Shown piece after piece: positions 25,458 to 35,028 of a stretch of 64,000 nucleotides of DNA. Within the stretch, counting starts at the first letter, position 1, and each line of letters begins with the position of its first letter. The notes under the pieces are model-generated. The model had not been told where the DNA came from. It did no database searches and saw only the letters and a program-made list of their open reading frames with translations. Source of the stretch: Streptomyces sp. H39-S7 (lineage in GTDB: Bacteria > Actinomycetota > Actinomycetes > Streptomycetales > Streptomycetaceae). The stretch covers positions 53,088 to 117,087 of the forward strand of contig NZ_JAPVLU010000032.1 in the NCBI RefSeq assembly GCF_027158205.1, in the 5' to 3' direction. The position numbers and the translations under genes were made by a program.

Positions 25458-25561
25458 TCTGAGCCTTGCCTTTGTGGTACCCGCAGGGTCGCCCGATGTC
25501 CAGTGATTCCGGTCTCACCGGACGCACGCGGGGGCGCGTCGCGGCGCGCCCCCTGCCCCCG

Positions 25562-26419
25562 TCATGGCAGCGTGAGCACCTCTGCGCCGGTTTCGGTGAC
25601 GACCAGGGTGTGCTCGAACTGGGCGGTGCGCTTGCGGTCCTTGGTGACCACCGTCCAGCCGTCCTCCCAGATCTCGTAGTCGTGGGTGCCCAGCGTGAGC
25701 ATCGGCTCGATGGTGAACGTCATGCCCGGCTTGATCACGGTGGTGGCGTGCGGGGCGTCGTAGTGCGGCACGATCAGCCCCGAGTGGAACGCGGTGTTGA
25801 TGCCGTGCCCGGTGAAGTCCCGGACCACCCCGTAGCCGAAGCGCTTGGCGTACGACTCGATGACCCGCCCGATCACGTTGATCGCCCGGCCGGGCTTGAC
25901 CGCCTTGATCGCCCGGTTCAGCGACTCCTCGGTGCGCTCGACGAGCAGCCGCGACTCGTCGTCGACGGCACCGCAGAGGTAGGTGGCGTTGGTGTCGCCG
26001 TGCACCCCGTGGATGAACGCCGTCACGTCCAGGTTGACGATGTCGCCGTCGCGCAGCTCGGTCGAGTCCGGGATGCCGTGGCAGATGACCTCGTTGATCG
26101 AGGCGCACAGCGACTTCGGGAAGCCCCGGTAGCCGAGGTCGGAGGGGTAGGCCCGGTGGTCGCACATGTACTCGTGCGCGACACGGTCCAGCTCGTCCGT
26201 GGTCACCCCCGGGGCGATGTGCCGGGCGGCCTCGACCATCGCCCGCGCGGCGATCTGCGACGCGATCCGCATCTTCTCCACGGTTTCGGCGTCCTGGACC
26301 TCCGGCCCGGTGTACGGAGTGGGCGCGGGCCTGCCCACGTACTCGGGCCGCGGGATCGAGGCGGGCACCGGGCGCGGCGGGGAGAGCTTGCCGGGAACGA
26401 GAAGCGACTGACCAGACAT
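25562..26419 (-). CDS. map: Type I methionine aminopeptidase
   Basis: A 285-residue enzyme that removes N-terminal methionine from new proteins. The five metal ligands can be placed: Asp in VNLDVTAFIHG, Asp in GDTNATYLCG, His in TGHGINTAFHS, Glu in FTIEPMLTLG and Glu in LVVTETGAEVLTLP. The N-terminal extension (about 40 residues, ending PYTGPEVQDAETVEKMR) is typical of the longer actinobacterial form. It reads divergently from the small SPOR-like gene. Confidence 0.96.
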   Translation of the reverse strand: MSGQSLLVPGKLSPPRPVPASIPRPEYVGRPAPTPYTGPEVQDAETVEKMRIASQIAARAMVEAARHIAPGVTTDELDRVAHEYMCDHRAYPSDLGYRGFPKSLCASINEVICHGIPDSTELRDGDIVNLDVTAFIHGVHGDTNATYLCGAVDDESRLLVERTEESLNRAIKAVKPGRAINVIGRVIESYAKRFGYGVVRDFTGHGINTAFHSGLIVPHYDAPHATTVIKPGMTFTIEPMLTLGTHDYEIWEDGWTVVTKDRKRTAQFEHTLVVTETGAEVLTLP

Positions 26420-26486
26420 GCCGACGAGTGTATCGGCGGGCGATCGGGCAGGCTGGCGGCAGGTACTCGTACATCAGGAGGTGGTC

Positions 26487-26735
26487 ATGGCACTGTTCAG
26501 GGCGAAGAAGCCGGCCGGCAAGCCGGGCGAATGGTTCTACTGCCTGGAGCACAGGAAGGTGGAGGAAGGACCCGAGTGTCCGGCCAAGGACCGGTTCGGG
26601 CCCTACGCCGACCGGGCCGAGGCCGAGCGGGCGATGCAGACGGCGGCCGACCGCAACCTCGCATGGGAGACGGATCCCCGCTGGCACGACAAGCCCGGGG
26701 GCGCCGACGACGAGCCCGGCCCGTCCGGCCCCTGA
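26487..26735 (+). CDS. Small conserved SPOR-like protein
   Basis: An 82-residue protein with a compact aromatic and charged core (GEWFYCLEHRKVEEGPECPAK, RFGPYADRAEAERAM, NLAWETDPRW). The order of a WFYC strand and a PY..RAEAERA helix resembles a short SPOR-type domain, as annotated in similar actinomycete proteins. The start is the ATG after CAGGAGGT. It is divergent from map and convergent with the MFS gene. Function is unknown; peptidoglycan binding would be the family expectation if the SPOR assignment holds. Confidence 0.65.
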   Translation: MALFRAKKPAGKPGEWFYCLEHRKVEEGPECPAKDRFGPYADRAEAERAMQTAADRNLAWETDPRWHDKPGGADDEPGPSGP

Positions 26736-26745
26736 GGGCCCGGAC

Positions 26746-28110
26746 TCAGACCGCTGAGGCCGCCGCGGACGCCGGAGATCCGGCGGGCGCGGCGGGCGTG
26801 GCGGCGGGCCCGGGGCCGGCCTTGGCCTTCCGCATCCGCACCGCGTGTTCGTTGGTGCGGGCGTCGTAGGACATCAGTCCGGGCAGCGCCAGGGCCAGCA
26901 GCCCCACGGCGGCGACACAGGCCGCGCCGCCGCTCCAGACCGAGGTACGGGCGCTGGTCAGTGCCGCCATGCCGCCGGCCCTCACCTGGCCGAGCTGCGG
27001 CCCCACCGAGTACGACAGCAGCTCGATGCCGGCCAGCCGGCCGCGCAGCTCGTCGGGGATCGTCTGGTTCCACATGGTGCTCCGGCCGATGCCGCTGACC
27101 ATGTCGCAGCCGCCGGCGACCGCCAGCAGGAGCAGGACCAGCCAGATGTTCGCCATCCACCCGGCGACCGCCATCGCCGCCCCCCAGCCGATCGCCGAGA
27201 CCACCACCAGCCGGCCGTGCCGGTGGATCCGCGACGTCCAGCCGCTGGTCACGCTGACCGCGAGCGAGCCGACCGACCCGGCCGCGTACATCAGGCCCAG
27301 CGCCCAGGGGGCGTGCAGATCGTCGGCGAGGAACGGGAAGATCGCGGTCGGGAAGGCGAAGAACATCGCCGCCATGTCGATCGCGTACGTGCCGAGCAGT
27401 TCCTTGCGGCCCCAGGCGTAGCGGGCGCCCTCCGCGATGCCGCGCAGCGACGGCTTCTCCGCGTCGTACGCCGCCGGTGACGGCCGCAGCCCCAGGGCCA
27501 GGACGACCGAGACGGCGAACGTCCCGATGTCGATGGCGTACGCCCACGACAGCCCCGCGAAGGCGATGAGCACGCCCGCCAGCGACGGACCCGCGATGGC
27601 GCCGACCTGCCAGCGCAGCGCGTTCAGCGACGCCGCCGCCGACAGCTGGTCGTGCGCGACGATCCGCGGCACGATCGAGTCCAGCGCGGGGCGCTGCAGC
27701 CCGGTCAGGGCGCTCGACACCGCGGCCACCACGTACAGCGGCCACACCATCGGATGCGGCAGCAGCGTGTTGGCGAGCAGCAGCGCCGACAGCAGGCCGA
27801 GGGCGGCCTCGCTGTAGAGGATCAGCTTGCGGCGGTCCATGGAGTCGGCGAGCGCGCCCCCGTACAGCCCGAACACGATCAGCGGCACCAGCTCGACGGC
27901 GCCGATCGCACCGACGGCGACCGCGGACCCGGTCAGCTCCTTGATCTGCACCGGCAGCGCGACGAAGGTCAGGAAACTGCCGAAGACCGTCACCACCCCG
28001 GCCATCCACATGAGGCGGAAGTCGCGCGAGGAGCGCCAGGGGGCCAGGTCGGGGAGCAGGGCTCTCCACCGGGACGGGGGCGGGCCGGGGTCGGGAAGGC
28101 TGTCGTTCAC
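26746..28110 (-). CDS. Major facilitator superfamily exporter
   Basis: A 454-residue MFS protein with about 12 hydrophobic helices. It resembles the EntS-like branch: FLTFVALPVQIKELTGSA in helix 1-2, GALADSMDRRKLI between helices 2 and 3, and ERTEES-free mid region with a charged loop (RPSPAAYDAEKPSLRGI) between helices 6 and 7. The C-terminal 25 residues are Ala/Pro-rich. The start is GTG. It is probably a proton-driven drug or metabolite exporter; EntS similarity and the nearby iron genes make a siderophore possible but unproven. Confidence 0.8.
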   Translation of the reverse strand: MNDSLPDPGPPPSRWRALLPDLAPWRSSRDFRLMWMAGVVTVFGSFLTFVALPVQIKELTGSAVAVGAIGAVELVPLIVFGLYGGALADSMDRRKLILYSEAALGLLSALLLANTLLPHPMVWPLYVVAAVSSALTGLQRPALDSIVPRIVAHDQLSAAASLNALRWQVGAIAGPSLAGVLIAFAGLSWAYAIDIGTFAVSVVLALGLRPSPAAYDAEKPSLRGIAEGARYAWGRKELLGTYAIDMAAMFFAFPTAIFPFLADDLHAPWALGLMYAAGSVGSLAVSVTSGWTSRIHRHGRLVVVSAIGWGAAMAVAGWMANIWLVLLLLAVAGGCDMVSGIGRSTMWNQTIPDELRGRLAGIELLSYSVGPQLGQVRAGGMAALTSARTSVWSGGAACVAAVGLLALALPGLMSYDARTNEHAVRMRKAKAGPGPAATPAAPAGSPASAAASAV

Positions 28111-28192
28111 GGGTTCGCATGCTCCGCCTCCGGGCCGCGCGGGGCAAATGGATTTCGGGCCCGGCCGGATCTTCGCGGGCGGCGCTCGGCCG

Positions 28193-28837
28193 CTACCAGC
28201 GGGCTGGTGGAGGTGACGTCAGCTGGTCGGCCAGCCGGGACAGCCGGTCGCGGAGCGAGCCGTGGCGGCGGGCGGCCGGCAGGCTGTTCTCACCGGCCGC
28301 GGCGGCGACCAGGTGCTGCAGCAGGTCCATCCCCATCGGCGCCGTCCCGTCCGGCGGATCCTTCTGCCCGGGTTCGCGGGCCGCCTCCGGCGGTACGGTC
28401 AGCGCGTCGTGCGCCAGTTCCCGCAGCCCGGGGTCGCCCGCGTCCATCGCCAGCACCGTCGCGCCGGCCCGGCGGGCGTCCGCCACCCGCTCCAGCAGCG
28501 CGGCTCCCGGCGGCTGCGGGCTGGTCACGAACACCGTCTCGCCGCGTCGCGCGCCCTCCAGCCGCCGCAGTCCCACGGCCAGATGGGCCGGGGCTCCCGC
28601 CGGGATCCGGAACCGTACCAGCGTCGGCGACAGCTCCGTCAGCCCGCTCCACGCCGCCTCGTCGTCCAGGTGGGCCGCCAGATGCCAGGGTTCGTAGCCC
28701 GATGTCCCCACCAGCAGCAGACCGCCGGGACGCCGGTGCACCGAGGCCCGCAGCGACCCCGCGAAGGAGCGCGCGGACTGGAGCCACTCGGTCCCCGCCA
28801 GAACTTCCCGCAACAGCGCCACCCGTACCGCGTCCAT
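28193..28837 (-). CDS. Conserved hypothetical protein with an SIS-like C-terminal half
   Basis: A 214-residue soluble protein with no signal peptide. The middle and C-terminal parts read like a sugar-isomerase (SIS) fold: GETVFVTSPQPPGAALLERV, then ARRAGATVLAMDAGDPGLRELAHDALTVP, which resembles the alternating strand and helix pattern of SIS domains. No active-site residues are recognised. The start was set at an ATG eight bases after AGGA. It is divergent from the F420 reductase gene, with a 98-bp gap. The function is not known. Confidence 0.6.
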   Translation of the reverse strand: MDAVRVALLREVLAGTEWLQSARSFAGSLRASVHRRPGGLLLVGTSGYEPWHLAAHLDDEAAWSGLTELSPTLVRFRIPAGAPAHLAVGLRRLEGARRGETVFVTSPQPPGAALLERVADARRAGATVLAMDAGDPGLRELAHDALTVPPEAAREPGQKDPPDGTAPMGMDLLQHLVAAAAGENSLPAARRHGSLRDRLSRLADQLTSPPPARW

Positions 28838-28935
28838 GGCGGGCATCCTGCCGGACCGGCGGCACCGTACGGGGCCGCTCGTGGCACTTCCCCCGTAACG
28901 AGTGGCGGCGCGCCGCGCGTGGCAGGATCGCCCGC

Positions 28936-29673
28936 ATGACTTCCCCTGACGATGTGAACACCGCCCCCGCGTCCGCCCCCGCCGCCCCCGCCAAGGCACC
29001 GGCCAAGGACCCCTGGGACCTGCCGGACGTGTCCGGCCTGGTGGTCGGCGTGCTCGGCGGCACCGGCGACCAGGGCCGCGGGCTCGCGTACCGGCTGGCG
29101 AAGGCCGGCCAGAAGGTGATCATCGGGTCGCGCACCGTGGACCGTGCGCGGACCGCCGCCGACGAGCTGGGGCTGGGTGTGGAGGGCGCGGACAACGCGG
29201 AGTGCGCCCGGCGCAGCGACATCGTGATCGTGGCGGTGCCGTGGGACGGGCACGCCAAGACGCTGGAGTCGCTCCGCGAGGAGCTGGCGGGCAAGCTCGT
29301 CGTCGACTGCGTCAACCCGCTGGGCTTCGACAAGCAGGGCGCCTACGCGCTGAAGCCCGACGAGGGCAGCGCCGCCCAGCAGGCCGCCGCGCTGCTCCCG
29401 GAGTCCCGGGTGACCGCGGCCTTCCACCACCTGTCGGCGGTGCTGCTCTCGGACCCGGAGATCGCGGAGATCGACACCGACGTGATGGTGCTGGGGGAGG
29501 TCCGCGCGGACACCGACCTCGTCCAGGCGCTGGCCGCCCGCATCCCGGGCATGCGCGGTGTCTTCGCGGGCCGGCTGCGCAACGCGCACCAGGTCGAGTC
29601 GCTGGTCGCCAACCTGATCTCGGTGAACCGCCGCTACAAGGCCCACGCCGGCCTGCGCGTCACCGACATCTGA
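28936..29673 (+). CDS. npdG: NADPH-dependent F420 reductase
   Basis: A 245-residue NADPH:F420 oxidoreductase (Fno/NpdG family) that exchanges hydride between NADPH and the deazaflavin F420. After an Ala/Pro-rich extension of about 33 residues comes the NADP motif VGVLGGTGDQGRGLAYRLAKAG, then IIGSRTVDRA for the 2'-phosphate, VIVAVPWDGH and KLVVDCVNPLGF. RLRNAHQVESLVANLI near the end is a family signature. F420-dependent metabolism is common in actinomycetes and fits the host. Confidence 0.92.
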   Translation: MTSPDDVNTAPASAPAAPAKAPAKDPWDLPDVSGLVVGVLGGTGDQGRGLAYRLAKAGQKVIIGSRTVDRARTAADELGLGVEGADNAECARRSDIVIVAVPWDGHAKTLESLREELAGKLVVDCVNPLGFDKQGAYALKPDEGSAAQQAAALLPESRVTAAFHHLSAVLLSDPEIAEIDTDVMVLGEVRADTDLVQALAARIPGMRGVFAGRLRNAHQVESLVANLISVNRRYKAHAGLRVTDI

Positions 29674-29677
29674 TCGT

Positions 29678-29705
29678 CCGGCCCCGGGGCGGCCACCGGG
29701 GCCGG
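29678..29705 (+). terminator. Hairpin after the F420 reductase gene
   Basis: CCGGCCCCGG and CCGGGGCCGG form a perfect 10-bp stem with an 8-nt loop, starting four bases after the stop codon. Confidence 0.7.
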
Positions 29706-29787
29706 CCGGGGTCGCGGGGCACGGCGGGGTGTGGGGGACAATCGTCAGGACCGTATGTCACCGGTTTCCGGACAGGAGCTCCTCCCC

Positions 29788-29988
29788 ATGCCCCGCCTCG
29801 CCGTCTACGCCCTCGCCGTGTTCGTGCTCACGGCCGCCGCGGCCGTCGTCTCCTTCGCGAACGGCAGCTGGACCGGTGTCGTCTGGATCCTGCTGGCGGG
29901 ACTGTCCAGCAACATGTGCTGGTACTACGTGCGCAAGGCGAAGGCCGCGACCAGGGCTCAGGAGACCCAGAATCTGAACAGCCGGTAG
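29788..29988 (+). CDS. Small two-helix membrane protein
   Basis: A 66-residue protein with two hydrophobic segments (LAVYALAVFVLTAAAAVVSF, then GVVWILLAGLSSNMCWYYV) and a basic C-terminal tail (RKAKAATRAQETQ). The ATG was chosen over an upstream start because GGAG lies ten bases before it and because the extension is polar. The final 31 bp overlap the convergent M50 protease gene. The function is unknown. Confidence 0.6.
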   Translation: MPRLAVYALAVFVLTAAAAVVSFANGSWTGVVWILLAGLSSNMCWYYVRKAKAATRAQETQNLNSR

Positions 29989-30728
29989 CCGTCGCTGATG
30001 GCGTACTGCGAGACGTCGAACCAGCCCATCACGGCGTAGACGAAGTCGAAGAACGCCCGGTTCACCTCGGGGATCCACAGACACCCGAAGACCGCCAGCA
30101 GACCGAACTGCGCGAACGGCTCCACCTGACGGCGGACGTTGTACGACAGCCACGGCTCGATGATCCCGTAGCCGTCGAGACCCGGCACCGGCAGCAGGTT
30201 CAGGACCGCCGCCGTCACCTGGAGCATCGCCAGGAACGCGAACGCGTCCAGGAAGCCGACCGGCCAGGAGTCCGTCGCGCCGAAGGCGAACGGCAGCATC
30301 AGGACGATCGCGAAGAGCACGTTCATCAGCGGTCCGGCCGCCGAGATCACGCTGTGCCGCCAGCGCCCCCGGATCCGGCCCCGCTCGATGAAGACCGCGC
30401 CGCCCGGCAGCCCGATGCCGCCCATGATCACGAAGATCACCGGCAGCACGATGCTGAGCAGCGCGTGGGTGTACTTCAGCGGGTTCAGGGTCAGATAGCC
30501 CTTGTCGCCTATCGTGATGTCCCCGCTGTGCAGTGCCGTGCGCGCGTGGGCGTACTCGTGCAGGCACAGCGAGACGACCCACCCGGAGACCACGAAGAGG
30601 AAGACGCCGAAGCCGGTGCTGGCGGAGAAGCCGGTCCACACCGCCCAGCCCGACACGGCCATGACTGCCGCGATCCCCAGGAAGATCGGACTGATCCGGT
30701 GGTCACTGCGGGTATCTGTGCTGCTCAT
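29958..30728 (-). CDS. Site-2 protease (M50) family membrane metalloprotease
   Basis: A 256-residue membrane protein of the S2P-like M50B group. The zinc motif HEYAH is at residues 57-61 inside a hydrophobic helix. The third ligand motif reads PVPGLDGYGI (about 175), the family's NPxPPLDG variant. About six hydrophobic helices are visible. No PDZ domain is present, so it belongs to the short group that cleaves within membranes or acts as a maintenance protease. The substrate is unknown. Confidence 0.88.
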   Translation of the reverse strand: MSSTDTRSDHRISPIFLGIAAVMAVSGWAVWTGFSASTGFGVFLFVVSGWVVSLCLHEYAHARTALHSGDITIGDKGYLTLNPLKYTHALLSIVLPVIFVIMGGIGLPGGAVFIERGRIRGRWRHSVISAAGPLMNVLFAIVLMLPFAFGATDSWPVGFLDAFAFLAMLQVTAAVLNLLPVPGLDGYGIIEPWLSYNVRRQVEPFAQFGLLAVFGCLWIPEVNRAFFDFVYAVMGWFDVSQYAISDGYRLFRFWVS

Positions 30729-30796
30729 ACGGGGATGATGTCGCCGGGCGGCCGTAATTTACAAGCCGGCCCCGTGATTGAGGGCAAGATGGGGTC

Positions 30797-33700
30797 GTGC
30801 GTTACGCGATCCTCGGCTCCACTCAGGCATTCCGCGACGACGGTACCCCCGTCCCGCTCGCGGGGCTGCGCCTGCGCGCGCTGCTGACGGCGCTGGCCCT
30901 GCGCCCCGGACGGCTGATAACCGCCGAGTCCCTCATCGACGAACTGTGGGGGGACGGTCCGCCGGCTAACGCGACCGGCGCGCTCCAGGCCCTGGTCGCG
31001 CGGCTGCGCCGGGCCATCGGTCATGACGCGATCGGTTCCGCCGACGGCGGCTACCGGCTGTGCGCCGCCCCCGAGGCGGTCGACGCGCACCGCTTCGAGC
31101 GGCTGGTGGACGAGGGCGGCAGGGCGCTGGCCGACGGCGACCCGGTGAAGGCCTCCGACCTGCTGGAGGACGCCCTCGCCCTGTGGCGGGGAGCGGCGTT
31201 CGCCGACCTCCCCGACCGGGACACCCTCGCGGTGCGCTGCGAGGAACTGCGGCTGGAGGCGGTCCGGCTGCGCCTCACCGCCGGGCTCGCGCTCGGCCGC
31301 GCGGAGCGGCAGCTGCCCGAACTCGCCGGGCTCGCCGCCGCCCATCCGCTCAACGAGTCGATCCGCGCCCTGCACATCCGGGCGCTGCGCGACGCGGGCC
31401 GCACCGCCGACGCGCTCTCCGCGTACGAGGACGTCCGCCGCGACCTCGCCGACGAGCTGGGCACCGACCCGAGCGCCGAACTGCGCGCCCTGCACACGGA
31501 ACTGCTGGCGCCGGAGACCGGCCGCGGACCGTCGCCCACCGCCGACGCCGGGGTCGCCACCGGTCCGCCGTCCGCGCCGGCCTCCCGCCGCTCGGGCAAC
31601 GCCCGCGCCCGCCTCACCAGCTTCGTCGGCCGGGCGGCAGAACTCACCGCGATCCGGGCGGACCTGGCCACCGCCCGGCTGGTCACCCTGACGGGACCCG
31701 GCGGGACCGGCAAGACCCGGCTGTCGCAGGAGACGGGCGACCTGCTCGCCGATCGCTGGCCCGACGGCGTCTGGTACGCGGAGCTCGCTCCCGTCAGTGA
31801 TCCGCGGACGGTCCCCGAGGCGGTGCTCACCTCGCTCGGGCTGCGCGAGACGCTGCTGCACCCCGGCAGCGCCACCGAGCAGGCGCTGAGCGCGGAGGGC
31901 AAGACCAAGGACCCGGCCAGGGCGCTCGCGGAGTACTGCGCGGGACGCAGCCTGCTGCTGGTGCTCGACAACTGCGAACACGTCATCGACGCGGCGGCCG
32001 CCCTCGCGGAGCAACTCCTCGCGCACTGCCCGGGCGTCACCGTCCTCGCCACCAGCCGCGAGCCGCTGGGTGTCCCCGGTGAACGGGTCAGGCCGCTGGA
32101 CCCGCTGCCGGACCCGTTCGCCCTGAAGCTGCTCGCCGACCGCGGCGCCGCTGCGCGGCCCGGGTTCACGGTGGAGGACGACCCGGTCGCGTGCGCCGAA
32201 CTGTGCCGCCGGCTCGACGGGCTGCCGCTCGCCATCGAACTGGCCGCCGCCCGGCTGCGCAGCCTCACCCCGCGCCAGCTCGCCGACCGGCTCGACGACC
32301 GGTTCCGGCTCCTGACCGGCGGCAGCAGGACCGTACTGCCCCGCCAGCAGACGCTGCGCGCGGTCGTCGACTGGAGCTGGGACCTGCTGGACCCGGCGGA
32401 ACGGACCCTGCTGCGCCGGCTCGCGGTCTTCGCGGGCGGCTGGACGCTGGAAGCCGTCGAGGAGGTGTGCTCCGGCGACGGGATCGACGCCGCCGACGCT
32501 CCGGCCCTGCTCGGTTCGCTCGTCGACAAGTCGCTGGTCCTCGCCGACCTCACCGACGACGGCGCCCGCTACCGGATGCTGGAGACCATCGGCGAGTACG
32601 CGGCCGAGCGGCTGGACGAGTCCGGTGAGCGCGCGGTGGTCGAGCGCCGCCACCTCCGGTGCTTCCGCGAGTACATCCGTACCGCCGACCCCGAGCTGCG
32701 CGGAGCCGACCAACTGCTCTGGCTGGCACGGCTGGAGCACGAGCACGAGAATCTGCGGACGGCGCTGCGCCGCGCCGTCGAGCTGGGGGACGAGCAGGAG
32801 GCGCTGCAACTGGTGCTGGCCTGCGGCTGGTTCTGGGAGATGCGCAACTACCACACCGAGCAGATGACCTGGCCGGCCGCCGTGGCGGCGCTGGGACCCG
32901 ACCCGTTCGACGAACCGGCCCTGCTGGAACCGATGGAGCACGGCCCGCTGGACACGCCGCCGCCGATGGGCCCCGCGCAGTTGGACGAGGCGCGGCGCTG
33001 GGTGCGGATGATGCAGCTCGTCACCAACGGCGGGGACGTGGAGAACCGCTGGGGCGATCCCGACATGGCGAGGGTCGGCCGGGCGATCATCGACGCCTAT
33101 CCGCCGCACCTGCCGCAGAGCGCCCGGCGGCCGGGGCTGATGAGTCCCTTCGCGGCGTTCCTGTCCGGCGAGTTCGAGCGGATGCCGGAGCTGGTGGACA
33201 ACCTGGTGGTGGGCTGCCGGGCGTTCGGCGGGCCGTGGGAGCTGGCGTTCGCGCTGCAGATCCGGGCGAAGATGCTCAATGACGTGACCGAGAAGCTCGA
33301 GCAGTCGATGGCCGACGTCCGGGAGAGCCGGGAGCTCTTCCGCCAGGTCGGCGACCGCTGGGGGATGGCCGAGGCGCTCGCCGCCGAGGCCGAGGCGACC
33401 GCGAACAGCGGCCAGTGGGAGCGCTCGGCGGAGTGCTGCCGCGAGGCGATCACGATGGCCCGGGAGCTGGGTTCGTACCAGATGGTGCCGCTTCTCAACG
33501 TGCGGCTCGGCGACATGATCATCAACACCGGGGACGCGAAGGTGGGCGAGGCGCTGCTGCGGGCGGCGATCGTGGACGCCGACGAGGTCGGCCCCGCCGC
33601 GGGCGGCTCCGCCTTCTACGGACGGGTGCTGCTCTGCGCGCTGCTGGGCCGCCGGGGCGAACTCGACGAGGGCCACGCCATCATCGACGGGATGCTGGTC

Positions 33701-34150
33701 AGCCCGCCGGTCGGCGTCCCGCTGTTCGTCACCGGGATGCTGCGCGGGATCAAGGGCTGGCTGACCTGCCGCAGCGGCGACCCGGTAGGGGGTCTGCGGT
33801 ACCTGCGGGAGGGGCTGGACGAGCTGACCGCCACTACGCTCACCGAGGTCATCGCCCCGCGAATCGGCATGCTGCTGGTGCCGGTGGCGGTGACCATCCT
33901 GGTCGCCAGGGCGTCCTCCGGAGCCACCCCGCGCGAGCAGGCGGCGATGGCCGCCCGGGCCGCTACCCTGCTCGGCGCGCACGACCGGCTGCGACCCACC
34001 GTCCCCTCCCCACTGGAGCGCGAGGAGCTGGCGGACGGCCGGCGGGACCTGGTGGCGCTGCTCGGCGACGCCGCGTTCGAGAGCGCCTACGCCGAAGGCG
34101 ATGGCCTCTCCGCCGTGGAGACCATCGCCCTGATGCGCGTGGAGGACTGA
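30797..34150 (+). CDS. AfsR/SARP-family transcriptional regulator with NB-ARC and TPR-like domains
   Basis: A 1117-residue regulator. The N-terminal winged-helix DNA-binding domain (about 1-90, LITAESLIDELWGDGPP) is followed by the BTAD domain (about 95-245). The NB-ARC ATPase has P-loop GPGGTGKT at about 301-308, LLLVLDNCEHVIDAA for Walker B, and GLPLAIELAAARLRSL. The C-terminal half is helical and TPR-like. Such proteins activate secondary-metabolite or export genes by binding direct repeats with an 11-bp period. The start is GTG. The next operon upstream on the opposite side (DrrAB) has exactly such repeats in its promoter. Confidence 0.93.
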   Translation: MRYAILGSTQAFRDDGTPVPLAGLRLRALLTALALRPGRLITAESLIDELWGDGPPANATGALQALVARLRRAIGHDAIGSADGGYRLCAAPEAVDAHRFERLVDEGGRALADGDPVKASDLLEDALALWRGAAFADLPDRDTLAVRCEELRLEAVRLRLTAGLALGRAERQLPELAGLAAAHPLNESIRALHIRALRDAGRTADALSAYEDVRRDLADELGTDPSAELRALHTELLAPETGRGPSPTADAGVATGPPSAPASRRSGNARARLTSFVGRAAELTAIRADLATARLVTLTGPGGTGKTRLSQETGDLLADRWPDGVWYAELAPVSDPRTVPEAVLTSLGLRETLLHPGSATEQALSAEGKTKDPARALAEYCAGRSLLLVLDNCEHVIDAAAALAEQLLAHCPGVTVLATSREPLGVPGERVRPLDPLPDPFALKLLADRGAAARPGFTVEDDPVACAELCRRLDGLPLAIELAAARLRSLTPRQLADRLDDRFRLLTGGSRTVLPRQQTLRAVVDWSWDLLDPAERTLLRRLAVFAGGWTLEAVEEVCSGDGIDAADAPALLGSLVDKSLVLADLTDDGARYRMLETIGEYAAERLDESGERAVVERRHLRCFREYIRTADPELRGADQLLWLARLEHEHENLRTALRRAVELGDEQEALQLVLACGWFWEMRNYHTEQMTWPAAVAALGPDPFDEPALLEPMEHGPLDTPPPMGPAQLDEARRWVRMMQLVTNGGDVENRWGDPDMARVGRAIIDAYPPHLPQSARRPGLMSPFAAFLSGEFERMPELVDNLVVGCRAFGGPWELAFALQIRAKMLNDVTEKLEQSMADVRESRELFRQVGDRWGMAEALAAEAEATANSGQWERSAECCREAITMARELGSYQMVPLLNVRLGDMIINTGDAKVGEALLRAAIVDADEVGPAAGGSAFYGRVLLCALLGRRGELDEGHAIIDGMLVSPPVGVPLFVTGMLRGIKGWLTCRSGDPVGGLRYLREGLDELTATTLTEVIAPRIGMLLVPVAVTILVARASSGATPREQAAMAARAATLLGAHDRLRPTVPSPLEREELADGRRDLVALLGDAAFESAYAEGDGLSAVETIALMRVED

Positions 34151-34157
34151 CCCGGAG

Positions 34158-34178
34158 GCCGGCCCGGTCCGGGCCGGC
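34158..34178. terminator. Bidirectional hairpin between the SARP and DrrB genes
   Basis: GCCGGCCCGG and CCGGGCCGGC are complementary around a single T, so the real loop must be a few bases wider. TTT follows on the + strand. The convergent stops lie on both sides. Confidence 0.65.
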
Positions 34179-34197
34179 TTTCCCGGTCGGAGGCCGG

Positions 34198-35028
34198 TCA
34201 GGTCTTGTTGCGGAACTTGCGTACGGCCAGCGGCGCGGTGACCACCGTGATGCCGACCGCCCAGGCCAGGGTGACCAGGACCGAGTGGGCGACGGGACCG
34301 CCGTTCATCAGGCTGCGCGCGGCGTCCGCCAGGTTCGACAGCGGATTGACGTCGGTGAAGGCCTGGAGCCAGCCCGGCATCGTCGTCGTCGGAGCGAAGA
34401 TCGACGATCCGAACTGCAGCGGCATGAGAACGAGCATGGCCACCCCCTGTACGGCCTGCGCGGTCTTCATCGTCAGCCCCAGCAGGATGAAGATCCACAT
34501 GAGTGAGGCACCGAAGACCATCGAGAGCGCGACCGCGGCCAGCAGGTGGAACACGGACGTCGAGATCGACAGGCCCAGGATGAACCCCATGATCAGCAGA
34601 ATCGTGGTGGCGACCAGCATCCGGCCGATCTCCACGATGATCTTGGCGATCAGGACCGAGGACCGGGCGATCGGCATGGTGCGGAAGCGGTCCATCACCC
34701 CGGTGCTGAAGTCCTGGTTGACCCCGGTGCCGACGGCCATCGAGATGTTCATGCCCATCATCGCCATCAGACCGGGGATCACGTAGTTCACGTACTCGTG
34801 CTGGTTGCCCTTGCCCGAGATCGCGCCGCCGAAGACGAACACGAACAGCAGCGTGAAGATGATGGGCATCAGCACGGCGTCGAACATCGACTCCGGGTCT
34901 TCCTTGATCTGCAGCATGTTGCGGCGCGCGAGCGCCCCGATGTGCCGCAGATTGGCCCGGAGGCCGATCCGGCCCTCATGGTGCTGCGCCTTGGCGGGCG
35001 CGGTGGTGGTGATGACTGCGGTGCTCAT
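34198..35028 (-). CDS. ABC-2 type exporter permease (DrrB-like)
   Basis: A 276-residue permease with six hydrophobic helices (first in DAVLMPIIFTLLFVFVFGG). It has the ABC-2 features of DrrB proteins: a cytoplasmic N-terminus, VIPGLMAMMGMNISMA, FSTGVMDRFRTMPIARSSVL, and a final NPLSNLADAARSLMNGGP segment. The start is the ATG that overlaps the stop of the ATPase gene (ATGA), so the two are translationally coupled. It forms an export pump with the DrrA-like ATPase; the substrate is unknown. Confidence 0.92.
   Translation of the reverse strand: MSTAVITTTAPAKAQHHEGRIGLRANLRHIGALARRNMLQIKEDPESMFDAVLMPIIFTLLFVFVFGGAISGKGNQHEYVNYVIPGLMAMMGMNISMAVGTGVNQDFSTGVMDRFRTMPIARSSVLIAKIIVEIGRMLVATTILLIMGFILGLSISTSVFHLLAAVALSMVFGASLMWIFILLGLTMKTAQAVQGVAMLVLMPLQFGSSIFAPTTTMPGWLQAFTDVNPLSNLADAARSLMNGGPVAHSVLVTLAWAVGITVVTAPLAVRKFRNKT

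Noticed and set aside
30725..34498. A 1257-codon minus-strand frame opposite the SARP gene
   Set aside because: It is the antisense shadow of the SARP coding region and shows no recognisable motif.
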